From the NCBI GenBank assembly GCA_021432635.1, contig MU270019.1:434001-498000 (forward strand): DNA of 64,000 nt. Direction: 5' to 3'. This document shows, piece after piece, positions 31,936 through 43,260 of the stretch. The notes beneath the pieces are model-generated. The model was not told where the DNA came from and made no database searches. It saw only the letters and a list, made by a program, of their open reading frames with translations. This DNA is from Thozetella sp. PMI_491. Lineage: Eukaryota; Ascomycota; Sordariomycetes; Chaetosphaeriales; Chaetosphaeriaceae. A program made the position numbers and the translations under genes. Each line of letters begins with the position of its first letter. The first letter of the stretch is position 1.

Positions 31936-33831
31936 CTAGTCTTCGATACAGAAATCCGTCTCACCCACGGTGGCTGATCCGGAGAGTACGCACTCAGGGT
32001 CGAACCTTTTCTTTAGGCTCAACAACCTCTCGTAGTTCGACCCCCAGAACACTTGCCCGTAATCGGCTTCTCTTCTGTTATCCTCGTTGTAATACGCCTG
32101 AGGTCCAAATATAGGGTTGGCTGCCGCGATAAGACGATCAAGAGTGGCGTTGGCAGCAGCTGTGGTGGGACCCATTGATGTTGAGTCAACAGCGGGTATA
32201 ACAACATATGCCAGAGCGTCCCTCCACGCCGGGTGCACCGAGGTTGCTTGGGCGGCTATTTTGCTAACGGCACCTCCCGCGACTAGGCAATTACTTGCGT
32301 GTCAGCAGTTATCACTACATAAAGACTCTGACGAAAACAAACCTCGTTCGAAAATGATTGACTGGTTGTTAGGTAGCGACGTTATAAAGCTGGATATGGT
32401 TTGTCGACCAGCAGAGGAACCTAGCAGGTCTTTGGAAATTATTCGGCTCAAAGTCAGCGTAGAGACTCCAACGGAGCTTCCAGCCCCAACAGCAGGCAGG
32501 ATTAAGTTTTCGTATGCCGAGTTGAAAGTTGGAAATTGCATGGCTGTGACAGTGACATTTACACCTGGCTCGTTTTTGATGAAGTCGAAAGCGGCAGCGG
32601 AGGTATTTGCTGGTACGACCGTCTCGCCGGCTTGAAACCCCTTTTGGAAGATAAACGTTAAACCCGGATATTGAGCTGCCCACAATCCCGAGCTAAAGTT
32701 TTGCATGTAGATGGGGTCTTTGTCGACAAAACTGTTGATCATTTGTTGATATGACGCGGGGGATGACGCTACAACTTGACTGACAACGACATTGACGGCC
32801 TGAAAGGCTGGATGTGCTTTGAGATACGCTTTGATGACGATGGCATAGACTCCACCGCCTCCTCGCATGGCCCAGAAGAGGTCAGCATTGTGGCACTTGT
32901 TGACGGTAGTGATGGTCCCATCCACTAGAACGACGTCATACTGTACGACATCTTGCCCATGGATTGTCAGCATTTTCTGCGAGGGGGTCGTTGTCATGGC
33001 CCTTACTGTCAACGCCCATGCCAAAGAGAGGCTGCCAAGGACCCAGCGCCCCGCCGCCCACCAAGAAGCCTCCTGCCATCCCGACAGTGGGAGTAAATCC
33101 TCCAATGGTGACAACCCCGAGCTTTTCTGACGCAGAGTAGAGGTCTTTTGTGATGACGCCGGCGCCTAGTGCCAGAACGGGCTGGGGACCCCCGCATGTG
33201 CTCTTACACCCATAGGGAACGAAGTCTGGTTCAAATTCCAAAGACTTCATCCCGCTAGTGCGTATGATGAATGCTCCTGGATCGGTGCTGCGGCCTGTGT
33301 GGTCGTGACCGGTCTATGCCGGCTCAGCTTGTGGTTCTCACAGCTTACATCCCCAACATTTGCACTCACATTTTTGATGCGAAGCCGCAGATTGTACTTG
33401 GCGGCGAATTTCATAGCGAGGCTTACATCCTCCGCCGATTGTGCATTGACAAAGTAAGCGCCTAGGGCACCAAGTGCACAAGTGCCTAGTAGAGGGCTGC
33501 TAGGGACCGTGTTTGGGACCGGGCAGCCTAATCCGTTCTCATCGAATTCGTTGTTCACGTACATCATGGCTGCGGTAATATTTTCTCGGAAGGCCGCCTT
33601 CCGTTTGTTGTTGACAAGTTCCTGACAGGCCGCGAGGTCGAAGGTGCCATTGTAGCACACATTCCCGTAGGGTGGAGGTGCGGACAACCGGCCACCAATT
33701 GAGGCGTTAAAAGCGGCCAATTCGTCAATGCCAGGAAAACAAGAGGCATCACCTGCTAGGCAATATGGGGCCTTCGCGGTCGATACCGAGGCGAGGGACA
33801 GCAAAATTAGGGACACGGAGAGGATATCCAT
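31936..33831 (-). CDS. FAD-linked oxidoreductase, MreA/isoamyl-alcohol-oxidase-like (VAO/BBE superfamily)
   Basis: Exons 33831-33370, 33313-33007, 32951-32343 and 32282-31936 give 574 residues; all introns are 55-60 nt GT-AG. A signal peptide (MDILSVSLILLSLASVSTA) indicates secretion. The PCMH-type FAD domain carries RIKNTGHDHTGRSTDPGAF, where the His should hold FAD covalently, and GGFTPTVGMAGGFLVGGG, where the second (Cys) FAD link of bicovalent enzymes is Thr, so single attachment is expected. The usual GGGHS is GGGALG here, and the GGGGGTFG motif is shortened to RGGGGVYAIV. The BBE C-terminal block (WGSNYERLLSLKKRFDP) is present, ending in DFCIED. Substrates in this group are alcohols or secondary-metabolite intermediates; here unknown. 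It lies downstream of the ABC transporter in the same orientation. Confidence 0.92.
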
Positions 33832-35430
33832 GGTGACGAAGATGAGCAAGGACCTGATAGATGGCTAGATGAAAAATTTCGGCAATCAGGAGAAGATATA
33901 GGATCTTTCAGCCTCCTTCGGCATACGCGAGTTTCTTAAAGACATCCCATCTCATGTGTCTATGACAGATGATCTTATGAGGGGACTTTTGGCGACTGTA
34001 CAATTCGCCCTCGGCATCTCTGTTAGCCTGGTACAGAGCTGAGACCAGCCAACCAGTTAAACAACAGCTTTGAAGACAGTGGCTTCACAGTATTTACATC
34101 ACCCAGCAACAAAAAATAGTAAGCAACGAGAAGGGTTTTCAGTAGTAGCTGGGAGTACAAGCGCGCCACCCACCCACTTGCCTCCTCGTATTTCTTCTTA
34201 TTACTTTCCCACGCTAACAAGGAAAGAGGGGCTGTGTTGTACATAGATATAGCAGCCACCCGCTATGATTTCGTCCGACTCTCCAGATGAAATGGCGTTC
34301 GAACTCCAGTAATTACAACGCATGGGCGGCGGTCGGGCCAACGTTCGCCCGGAAAGAAAAAAATCCTTTTGTCCCATGCTGTGCTACTGGGGCACTTCGG
34401 TGACCGGTCAACCCTAATCCTACCATGGTTCATGTGCTCTCCGAGTTACAGTCACCAATGCGAACATGCGTTGAAAGCACTGTTTATACTTATGTCGTAA
34501 GCGGCCCGGCTCCTTAACCGTTTAGCGGCATTTTTTGGCTAGTTAGTAATAATTTTAAGTCATGACCTCCATACGTGCCGTGCTGATTTTGGTTTGCGGG
34601 AGGTCGACCAATAGCTGCTAGCCCAAGACCAGCCCACCTGAAACTAACATGAGGTATCAACCTGGAAGATGTTCTTATCAGCGCCCGCAAAGTAGCGGCT
34701 GTATACTCCGTACTGCGCAAGCCACACAAGCTTACGCCGACGGTTCAATGGCGTAGCACATGAGCTGCAAGAAGCTCTTCGTGGCCAAGGAGCTAGCTCT
34801 AGAGTATCGTATAGTTCCCATAGATGAATGGGGTACAACCGTATAATCCTATAGACAGTTATAGGCGTCGTATGACTAGCCTAATATAAGAGCAACATTT
34901 GCCATCGGGTAGATCAGCTAGTCTTAATTAGGTCACACGGCCGTGGCTTGTCGACCTGCCTCCAAGCTCAATTCGCAGGACGATACGATTGCTGGGGGGC
35001 TTCAGCATGCATCCCTGTCTAGAGAAATTGGCGTCCTCTAGAAACCGGACGCGCTGATTCTTTTTACTTCTATAAAGTGGTTGAGCAGATGCTCTGCTAC
35101 TAATGAGCGATGTGGATTTAGGCGTGCGGGCATTGGTCGCATCTACTTATATTTTCGCCCCCAACTGGTTTTAGCCAGCTCTATATGGATTCATTTACTT
35201 ACCCGTAGAAAGAATCAACCATTTTGTCGAGCCGAGACTTGATACTATAAGTTTGTAGGACAAAGGGAACAGTCGGCCCCAGTGGAGGAGGGGATATATT
35301 GGCTGAGAAACACGACAGAGCGCTGCCAGGGAGACTTCGTCGACCTAAAACTGCTAACTTGGAGTTTAAGCGCTGGCGTGGAAGAAGACCTTGCCACATT
35401 GTCACATTAGTCCAATGCTAGAGGAACAGT
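33832..35430. other. Intergenic, no supported gene
   Basis: About 1.6 kb without coding signal. Base composition is mixed, with AT-rich patches near 34840-35200. No RNA gene or element ends recognised. Confidence 0.45.
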
Positions 35431-35498
35431 CTGTGCCGTCCAGCTTGTAGCAGGAGTGAGCGATCTGTGCCGTCCAGCCTGTAGCAGGAGTGAGCGAT
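35431..35498. repeat. 34-bp tandem duplication
   Basis: Two adjacent copies of a unit beginning CTGTGCCGTCCAGC (35431-35464 and 35465-35498) differ at one position (T/C). It lies just upstream of the eroded DUF3176 copy. Confidence 0.9.
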
Positions 35499-35539
35499 CT
35501 ATCCGACAACCCGGCTTCCGATGGCAGACAGGGCAGCGA

Positions 35540-36560
35540 TCGTATACCGGAGCCCGTTCTTGAGCCCTCTTGGCTAGATCGAGTCAATGCCGCATGGCTT
35601 CTCGAATATTTCGCACCGGTGGTTCGGCAGGGGCGCTAGTCGCAGTTGTTGTAATACTCAAGAGATATGACGGACAGCTCTCACCAGACTGGTGGAATAT
35701 CTCGTTTCAACACCTTCATTTCGGTGCTGGCGACGGTGTCGAGGATGGCGGCGTTGTTTGCAACAGCAAGCGCCCTCAGTCGGCTGAGATGGAGCTGGTT
35801 TGCCCAAGCAGAGCGTAACCTGTCCGACTTGAGCATATTCGACAACGGAAGCAAAGTCGCTGCGGTGCACTCGCTATGATATGGCATCTTAAAGCATGGT
35901 TAGTCATCAGCCTTCTGCTTACCAGTCTCCCTTGACCTGTATCTGGGGCGACTTATTTCTAACCAAGTGTCTGCCACAGCACATTTCTGTCTTTGGCGCG
36001 GTTGCTATCATCCTTGGAGCAGCAGCGAATCTTTTTGCATAGCAAATTGCCCACTACGATGCAAAACAGCGTTCTGGTGATAGCCAACAGGCTTGGGTGA
36101 CCAAGGCTAATGGATACTCAACGGTGGGACCTAGAATTATGTATACGGGTTAGTGTACTCCAGGATGATATCTATAACTATTCGATGCTACTCACATAGG
36201 TCTCTGATCTAGACTTTCTGCTCGACTCAGCCTTTATCGCAAATTCCATGACTGCTTTGTACCAGCCGACGCGAGAATTATTCCTCTAGCCTATCCTGGG
36301 CTGTGGTACCGGCAACTACACATGGCCTCCTTTCGCAGCACTGAGGCTCTGTGCCGCATGTGTCGATGTATCATCCTCTGTCAAAAAGTCTTGCCCCGAG
36401 TCTAATGCTAGCGAAATATGCAGCCAACGTTGTACAGTGTCTTTCAAACCTCCTGGGTCGGTGAAGTTTAAGTACAATGCCCTGAATACTAGCTCAGATG
36501 TCCCAACTTATTTGGTAATTAACGAGACAATCGTGGAAAAAGCGTTGTGTTAAAGAATAC
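35540..36560 (+). pseudogene. Second DUF3176-family gene, heavily eroded
   Basis: Segments of a DUF3176 protein appear in order but across frames: AAWLLEYFAP and GALVAVVVILKRYDGQ (first membrane segments, near 35600-35680), RFNTFISVLATVSRMAALFATASALSRLRWSWFA and LSDLSIFDNGSK (35710-35860), HISVFGAVAIILGAAANLF (35970-36040), LDSAFIANSMTALYQ (36230-36270), then CGTGNYTWPPFAALRLCAACVDVSSSVKKSCPES (about 36310-36400). Several stops and frame changes occur and no C-terminal membrane segment was found. This is a different paralogue from the 6.7-8.9-kb locus, since it retains the N-terminal part that copy lacks. Confidence 0.72.
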
Positions 36561-36769
36561 CATCTAGTCGGGCACTGTCTAACAGGCAATAAATGCTATA
36601 GTTGATCCGAGAGAGATTGGTGGTGGGGCAAACCCAGAGGTATCGCGAGAAGCGAAAAGTTTGCTGAGCAACAGTACCAAGTCTACGGGAGCAGAATGCT
36701 CAATCGACCCCTGTGTCATGAGCATTTAACCTCCTTGACGCGTCGATTTGAAAGACATGGTCAGAACCA

Positions 36770-37142
36770 GGGGATGGAGACGGTAACTATCGGGGCTTCT
36801 CGCTACAATCACTCTGGGGCACCGATGGCGGGGTCGAGCCCGTCCAGATGTTCAACATATCCTTGTACACTTAGCAGGTGCTGACCCTTGAGCCTCCTGA
36901 AAAATAGTTCAAGGGGCGGATATGGATCGAGGATGCGAACCAAGGCGTTATTATCGACAACCTTGGCTCCGACAGCGCTAATTCTGGCCGCCGGGCGGTT
37001 TACTACGCCAATTTTACCAACACCACTTGCCCAACGCCGACCGACCAGGTTGCCTATGGCTTCAGGGCCCTTGTCTTCGGTGCCACGAAGGCGGTAAGGG
37101 ACGCGACCTTCCTTGCCAGCAGCAACGAACCACTGGGGTGAT
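36770..37142 (+). pseudogene. Eroded coding fragment, unidentified
   Basis: One plus-strand frame reads as good protein with two in-frame TAG codons. In order it shows YRGFSLQSLWGTDGGVEP, VQMFNISLYT, KGRIWIEDANQGVIIDN, GRRAVYYANFTNTTCPTP and DQVAYGFRALVFGATK, then a stop at about 37141. The Asn-x-Thr sites and single Cys look like a secreted protein. I do not recognise a family. It follows the eroded DUF3176 copy in the same direction but shows no DUF3176 features. Confidence 0.5.
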
Positions 37143-39468
37143 GTTAGGAGAAACAAAAGTCATGAGCACTTTCATTCGCGTCGATTGGCCTGGATTGCTC
37201 TGCCAGTGGCGGCTTAGGTGTTCAGTATCGTAGTCGGCATAGGGGCAGGCGTTCAAGCAAGGGGGATGCCGATCTGGAGAGACAATGCCATGCCACTGCT
37301 ATTTTTGTATCAGGATAACAGGGGGTCAGGTATCTACGCTAGATATGGTGTGTCTAGTCTTAGGTATTCCAAGATAGCCGAATCATTGAGGGCGTGGTTA
37401 GTGAAGGCTAACGGAGTCATGAAGTTGCACCCGGGTACGAAAGAAGGTCATTAATGGCCAGGGACAGCAGCCAAGGAGCTGCTCAAGCCGTTCGAGAAAT
37501 ATCTATCATTAACGACATCGCTTGCAAGACGTGGCGGACCGGTTTATGGCTACTAAATCTTGTGACAGGCGTGGCGTCAGGGGAATGATAGCGTGACCTT
37601 GCTTCGTAGTTCACTTCGCCACAGCCGACCACTATTGAAGGAAAACATAGAAATACGACGCTATTACGATGGGTCGAGATGGAGCTGACCCCTGATGTGC
37701 TTGGTTGCCCCTATTGAGCTAGATGGGTGCTAAAATGTCCTAATCCCCTCAGTAGTGGAACAAGGGCCCTCCCTAGATGGGTATGTTGGCCGGTGCACGA
37801 GGAAACATGAGGGTCGTTCGATACTTCTCCGGTATGTGAGATGATAAATGACAATGTCCAAGTGGTCTTGGCGATCCCTGGTCCTGGGTCGGGGGGAAGA
37901 AACTTGGCTGCAACAGTCAGAGAAGAGCGGGTCACTGGGCATGCAGGAGAAAATATCCCGGCCGATGTGCGAAAGATCAGGCTCGTCAAAGAATTCGGCT
38001 TATTTTCGCCCAGCAGGGATCTTGTTACGAAGGAGCAAATGGGATTGGGGATTCTTCCTCTCGGACGCGCGAGGTCGGGTTACTCAAGACGCCGATGATC
38101 TCAGCCGCCGGCAATGAACACGCGGCACGCACCGCAGGTCCGGTCCTCTCCCGTGGCGGCCAATCGCTGCCGCTCAAAAAAGGTAACTACGATCCCTGTG
38201 CCCGCCATATTTCATCGGCTTGAAATCTCTACACGATGCCCTTGGTCCTTGCGTTAGGATCTTCGCCAAGGACGTAGATCTTGGTCGCTCAACAGTCCGT
38301 GGTCATCCCAAGACTGCAGTACGCGCCAGCAGCGAATCCACCATACCGCAACTTCACAAACTGATCTGCCTGTTAGCGACTTGGCGATAGTCTAGGAGTG
38401 CTGCAGGCAAGCCTTGCCCCGTGCGCGCCGTCGATGGCCAGCCGATGCACGGAGTGGGCCTAGTTAATATGGACATGTATCACAGTCAAAGGCAGACAAT
38501 GCGTAATACGGAGTAAAGTTTTACTACGATTCTGAGAAGGTTGGCTACTGACCGAAAATGGGTTGAAGCTCCCCCAGCCCTGGCTTGATACATGGTGACC
38601 CGACCATGTCGCCCCGTCGTTCATGTTTCATCAGATCGCCCCTCGACGCAGCTCCACCGCGCCCGCTCTCAAGCCCCAGCTACGATCATTGATCCGCGTG
38701 CAGCGATCCCCGCCGCGGCCAGGGAATCTCCAGGCTATCCACATCCAGGTCGCACTAACCATGCAGTCGGAGAACTGATACAGGGCGGCTCTGGGAAAAC
38801 CGGCCTGTCTAGAACTTGCTCGTTTCAGCGCCAAAGTATGCCATCTGAAAATTGTGTGGCGGTGCACCATTCCACAAGGATATTCGAACGACACCGGACC
38901 ACTGTGCCTGGAAACGACAGCGGGTAGGGAGCGGCGTGAAACTGACAGCGATTGGAGTAGAGTAAGCCGTCGCCCTGTTAGGCTGTCAAAAATGTCTCAC
39001 GCACCTCGGTCGCCGCCGTACCGTTCATCATCTCCAGCCCCAGGCCCTGCAGACAGGAAATGGAACCGGGGGTTTAGTCTGACTTCCCAAAATATCTGCC
39101 AACTTGCGAGCCTCACCTTGAGTGAAACCAGCCTTGCAGGCGCCGCCCGAGAGGGTGGTATTGAACCGGGGCGGCATGCAGCCAGGGCTCGCACAGGGCT
39201 CTTGCATCTACATGTGCAGCGGGTACATAGCGAGAATATTATATAAAAGAGTTCTGTCTACTCGTCTTCTGCCAGTCCCTTCAACAATCAGTATCGAGTC
39301 CTTCTCGCACACCTATTCTCTCCGCCTTCTTCGCTTCAGAGTCTGCTGTGCAGCACTTACAGGTCTGAGACCATTTTACGTACCTTTCATTTACATTAAC
39401 GACTGTTTTCTTGTTCTGGAAGCGCCTAAAGTCGAGGCATACAGCAGCACACATACCCAACATTCAAG
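37143..39468. other. Long intergenic tract ending in a TATA-type promoter
   Basis: No gene is supported between 37143 and 39230; open frames near 37711-38117 and 38592-39246 lack motifs. A TATATAAAAG box at 39240-39250 and a CT-rich leader of about 200 nt mark the promoter of the Ala/Lys-repeat gene. Confidence 0.5.
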
Positions 39469-40007
39469 ATGAAGTTCTCCGCCCTCCTTACTGTTGCTAT
39501 CGCCACCGGTGCGTGGGCTGTCCCGCTCGCCGCGGACGGCGCCGGAGTACGTCAAGAAACTGGCTATTCTGATCTGGTTCGACGAAAGGACTAATCACGA
39601 TATAGCAGGTACACGCCCTTGTCCTTCTGGAGCAGCGCCAGGCTGTTTCGACTACCGATCTCGTCAGCAGCGCCACTACCACGAAGACCAAAAAGGCCAA
39701 GACGAAGACCAAGACTGCCAATAGTGCTGCGGCGACGGCCACTGCGGTTGTGAACGCGGCTGCTGGCAACGGAACGGCCACCTCCACGACTAAAGCGAAG
39801 AAGAAGGGCAAGGCTGCTAACAGCGCCGCGGCGACCGCTACCGCGGTCGTGAACGCGGCCGCTGGCAACGGGACGACCAGCGCCACTACCAAGGCAAAGA
39901 AGGCCAAGGGGGCCAAGAAGACTGCCACTGCTACTGCCACCTTGGCAGATACTACGGCGACTGCGGCAGCGTCCGCAGCTCCCGCCGCCTCGGACGCGAC
40001 CGCTTGA
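39469..40007 (+). CDS. Small secreted Ala/Thr/Lys-repeat protein
   Basis: Exons 39469-39546 and 39609-40007, joined across a 62-nt GTACGT..AGCAG intron (phase 0), give 158 residues. A signal peptide (MKFSALLTVAIATGAWAVP) is followed by a low-complexity mature protein. Two long units of about 32 residues, each NSAAATATAVVNAAAGNGT plus a TTKAKKxxKxA tail, sit at about residues 64-125, preceded and followed by shorter TKTKKAKTKTK and KKAKGAKKTATATATL segments. The mature part is very basic and Cys-free, with hardly any aromatic residue. It could be a wall-associated, polyanion-binding or DNA-binding secreted protein; there is no known family. The strong TATA box and leader suggest high expression. 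Confidence 0.72.
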
Positions 40008-41247
40008 GCGATAGACTAGACGACCAGAGTGCAGCAACGGAATGCGAGACCTGCTATCGCATGCTTCAGATCGGGGTACTCTTCTTGTCGCGAGCGAACA
40101 TGAGCTAGAACCGCGGATGTCTTAGACTGGGGGTGTGGAACACTAGACCGGCCCTCGCGCAGATAGAGCGGAGCCGTGTGTACATAGTCTGAGCAAGTCA
40201 TTCGGCTTTACCCCTAGGCCGGTGGGTGCCACGTTCACTCACCCAGCAGTCTGGGCTCCGGGTGCGTGCGTCTACTTGGGACGCTAGAAGGCTACCTTAG
40301 GTATTGACCTTGTCACCCATGTCTTCGTCCGAAAGCGCGCCCCACCCCGATGTTTCCTCGTTGTTCACCTTCTTGGCAATTTGAAACCAATGGGGCCGGC
40401 CCCTGTCGCAAATCCAGACAATCCTGAGGCGCCTCAGCGGGTCGCGCCAGAAATAGCGACGCGGGGGCTGGAACCTGGGGGTTAAATTCCTTGGCGCCGA
40501 CCTACCTGACGGCTGGACTTGCAATGGCTACCAAGTCTGTGTGTCAAGATGGAGACGCGAGCCTCCACCTTGGAAAGATTAAACGAGAACATCTTGAAGG
40601 AGACCCGCAGTGACGGTTTGAAAACATGTCCAAAGGACAGAAAATGGTGTCGCTATGCACCAGCCCCCATGCAAGGGCGCGAGGCGTTATTGATAATTGT
40701 CAGAGGAACTGAACAAAGATTACTAAACGGCCAACATCCTCAATATAAGCCCAGGTCGCGAAATGCATCGGTGAGTAAGACGGAACTTAGGTCCGTCGTA
40801 AGACACTCACACCTCCATATTATGTAGCATATCCAAATAACAAATCTGCAAAGAGGTAGGTCTTTTCGCAACTAAGACCTGAGGTGTCTTACTCGATACC
40901 TGCTAGGCCCAGCGTAGCTTTATCCACTTCGTACGCGGCCCGACACTTCGGGGGGGTACAGATCCGCTCTGTGCGCGATCCGACTGTTTAGTACCCATCC
41001 GCTATCGATGGCCTATATCCATTCCTATGGTTGTTAATTTTGCGCCAATTTTGGATTCACTGTGGAAATCAACCGGAATTCATCTCACCTCGCAAAAAAG
41101 CATGGAGCAGTGATTGCAGACTGCAACGTATGCCTGAAGTGATGAATACCGCATGATCTCGCAACTTGTGGTCCGGCGCGCCACACGCAAGAACTTGAGA
41201 CCAGTTTGAGAGACCGTCAACCCCATCGGATCATAATCGCCCCAGTT
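40008..41247. other. Intergenic, one coding-like patch
   Basis: Mostly empty. On the minus strand at about 40297-40470 a frame reads RRYFWRDPLRRLRIVWICDR, RPHWFQIAKKVNNEE and WGALSDEDMGDKV, which looks like real protein but has no start or recognisable family. It may be the 3' remnant of a lost gene. Confidence 0.35.
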
Positions 41248-42363
41248 ATGGACGTTACAGGCAATGCTGCATGGGTTGATTGCCCCGGGGAGCCATGCAG
41301 GATTGGCCCTAACAAGATGAGAGAACCCAAGGCCAATGAAGTTCTCATCAAGAACTCTGCGATCGCTATCAACCCTTATGACTGCTTCTTGCAAGACACG
41401 GGAGCATTTGTGGAGAATTGGCCCGCCATCTTTGGGATCGACATCTCTGGACAAGTAGTCGCGGTTGGTCAAGACGTACGTGATATCTTCCTAGGCCAGC
41501 GAGTTCTCGCCCATGCCCTTTGCACAGGTCTTCAAGACGCCGGGTTCCAGAGTCACACCCTCGTCCCGGCCCATGTTGTATCTCAAATTCCAGACCGAGT
41601 TACTTTCGAAGATGCTTGTACGCTTCCTTTAGCAGTTGGGACTGCTGCAGCAGGCTTATATCAGGACGGATACCTAGCTCTGCCGCATCCATCGCCAATC
41701 CCTGGCGCATATGTGCCATCAAAAATGACACTTCTCATATGGGGCGGAAGCTCCAGCGTTGGGAGCGCGGCGATCCAACTGGCAGTTGCTTCTGGACTTC
41801 AGGTCGTAACAACATGCTCAAAGACGAACATGGGCCTTTGCTCTAAACTTGGGGCAAGCCAGGTATTCGACCGCAATTCACCTACTATTGAAGACGACAT
41901 GGTAGAGGCACTCAAAAGTATAGAGGTTGTTGGCGCCTTCGCTGGTGAGATAGATCCCATCCTTGCAGGATCTGGCGATCTAACCCGTCCTAGCTATCAG
42001 TACCGATGTTACGATTAAAGCTGTCGCAAGGATACTGTCAAAGTTAGGTGGAGGGTTCATCGCGGCAACGAAGGCGCCGCCGAAAGATCTACCAGAAAAC
42101 GTCACCTCTAGGATGGGTGAGAACGCACGGCGTTGCACTTGTTAATTAGGCGCGCTAACCTGGATGCAGTCTTCGCTTCCGATTACTGTGGTGTGGATGG
42201 AAAGAAATACTACAGAGACTTTCTGCCGACTGCTCTTGAAACAGGGGTTTTTAGACCCGCCTTGCATTCGTATGTGGTTGGAGGTGGCTTGGAAAGTGTG
42301 CAAGCCGGGCTTGACGAGCTACGCAGCGGAGTATCTGCAAGGAAAATTGTTGTCACACTATAA
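41248..42363 (+). CDS. Zinc-type MDR oxidoreductase (ToxD / trans-enoyl-reductase-like)
   Basis: Exons 41248-41944, 41994-42116 and 42170-42363 give 337 residues; introns are 49 and 53 nt, the second with a GCTAAC branch site. It is an NADPH-dependent medium-chain dehydrogenase/reductase of the group containing ToxD and the trans-acting enoyl reductases of fungal polyketide pathways. The N-terminal GroES-like fold has EVLIKNSAIAINPYDCFLQD and GIDISGQVVAVGQDV. The nucleotide site is LLIWGGSSSVGSAAIQLAVASG (about residues 165-186), and the end is the typical GLESVQAGLDELRSGVSARKIVV. The structural-zinc Cys cluster of alcohol dehydrogenases is absent, as expected for the group. No polyketide synthase lies in the window, so a trans-ER role is unproven. 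Confidence 0.9.
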
Positions 42364-42567
42364 ACGCTTACCATGACTCGGAGAACCACGCATAGAGCAA
42401 GTAGAAGTGGACTGTTGGTTCAGTATTTAGATATAAATGTTTGGGCTACATGTAGTTTCGATATATGCTAAATTTTGAGCCGCATCAGGCCTCTAACACT
42501 ATATGGCCACTTAATTCGCAGTTGTAGACGGCCTTTTTGTGCTTCTCATAACTCTCCGAGGTATCTA

Positions 42568-43260
42568 TTATTTTTGTAAGCCCCCAGTGTAGTCATCTTT
42601 GAGAGATAAATCTAGCATCCCCTGAACGCCTAGATATGATGTTAGCTCATTGTAACATAGGGAGCCGCCTGTGCGCAAATTTGGCCACTCCCTGGGCCAC
42701 GAGGTGCTCACGTCTTGGATGTTTTGTTGATTTTGCTGGATTCCTCCCATAAAATCGGTATTGAGCTTCGAAATCGCCGACATGTCATCTGTGTTTCCCT
42801 TCAACCCATCCGACAAAGACTTCTCCTCCTGCTGAGCCTTGGCCACCTATGGATGCCTAGTTAGATTCTAGAGACGCATGCTTTTGTTTTATGGGTGTAT
42901 CAATATTTATACCTTGTCGAGACCAGCAATCGCAGCATTTCCTTTGGGCGCAATTTTCTGGTTATTCTCCCGGATCGACACGCTCTTGGATACTGTATCC
43001 TGAAGCCTCTTCTTGGCCTGGGAGAACGTGTTCTGGTCGATGGGGTCCGTGCTGACTACCTGCTTGACACTCTCAAGGGCGGCAATCTCTTCATTCTGTG
43101 CCTGGATGTTTTCTTGGATACCCATGACGAGCTTCTGGGCTGCCACGCAGTCGAGGGTGCCAGTAGGCGATGCGCTAGTGCTCGTCCTAGTGCTTGAGCT
43201 AGTGGCGGCGAAGGCCGCTGAGCCCGAAAGAAGGAGGACGAGAATGGATTTCGTCTGCAT
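42568..43260 (-). CDS. Small secreted helical protein, signal peptide plus Gln/Asn-rich helices
   Basis: Exons 43260-42913 and 42846-42568, joined across a 66-nt GTATAA..CATAG intron (phase 0), give 208 residues. The signal peptide is MQTKSILVLLLSGSAAFAA, followed by a Ser/Thr linker. The mature part is mostly amphipathic helix: DCVAAQKLVMGIQENIQAQNEE, then a second block (IRENNQKIAPKGNAAIAGLDKV), with only two Cys in total (one near each end), which could pair. Uncharacterised secreted proteins with the DCVAAQKLV...GNAAI layout are frequent in plant-associated Sordariomycetes; the overall shape also resembles HsbA-type surface proteins, but I cannot assign it. Function is unknown; candidate effector or surface protein. 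Confidence 0.82.

Noticed and set aside
37711-38117. Overlapping frames on both strands around 37.7-38.1 kb
   Set aside because: Both strands look equally coding-like, no family recognised, no splice structure.
39591-40037. Minus-strand frames opposite the Ala/Lys-repeat gene
   Set aside because: Low-complexity shadows; the plus strand has a signal peptide, a clean intron and a TATA box.
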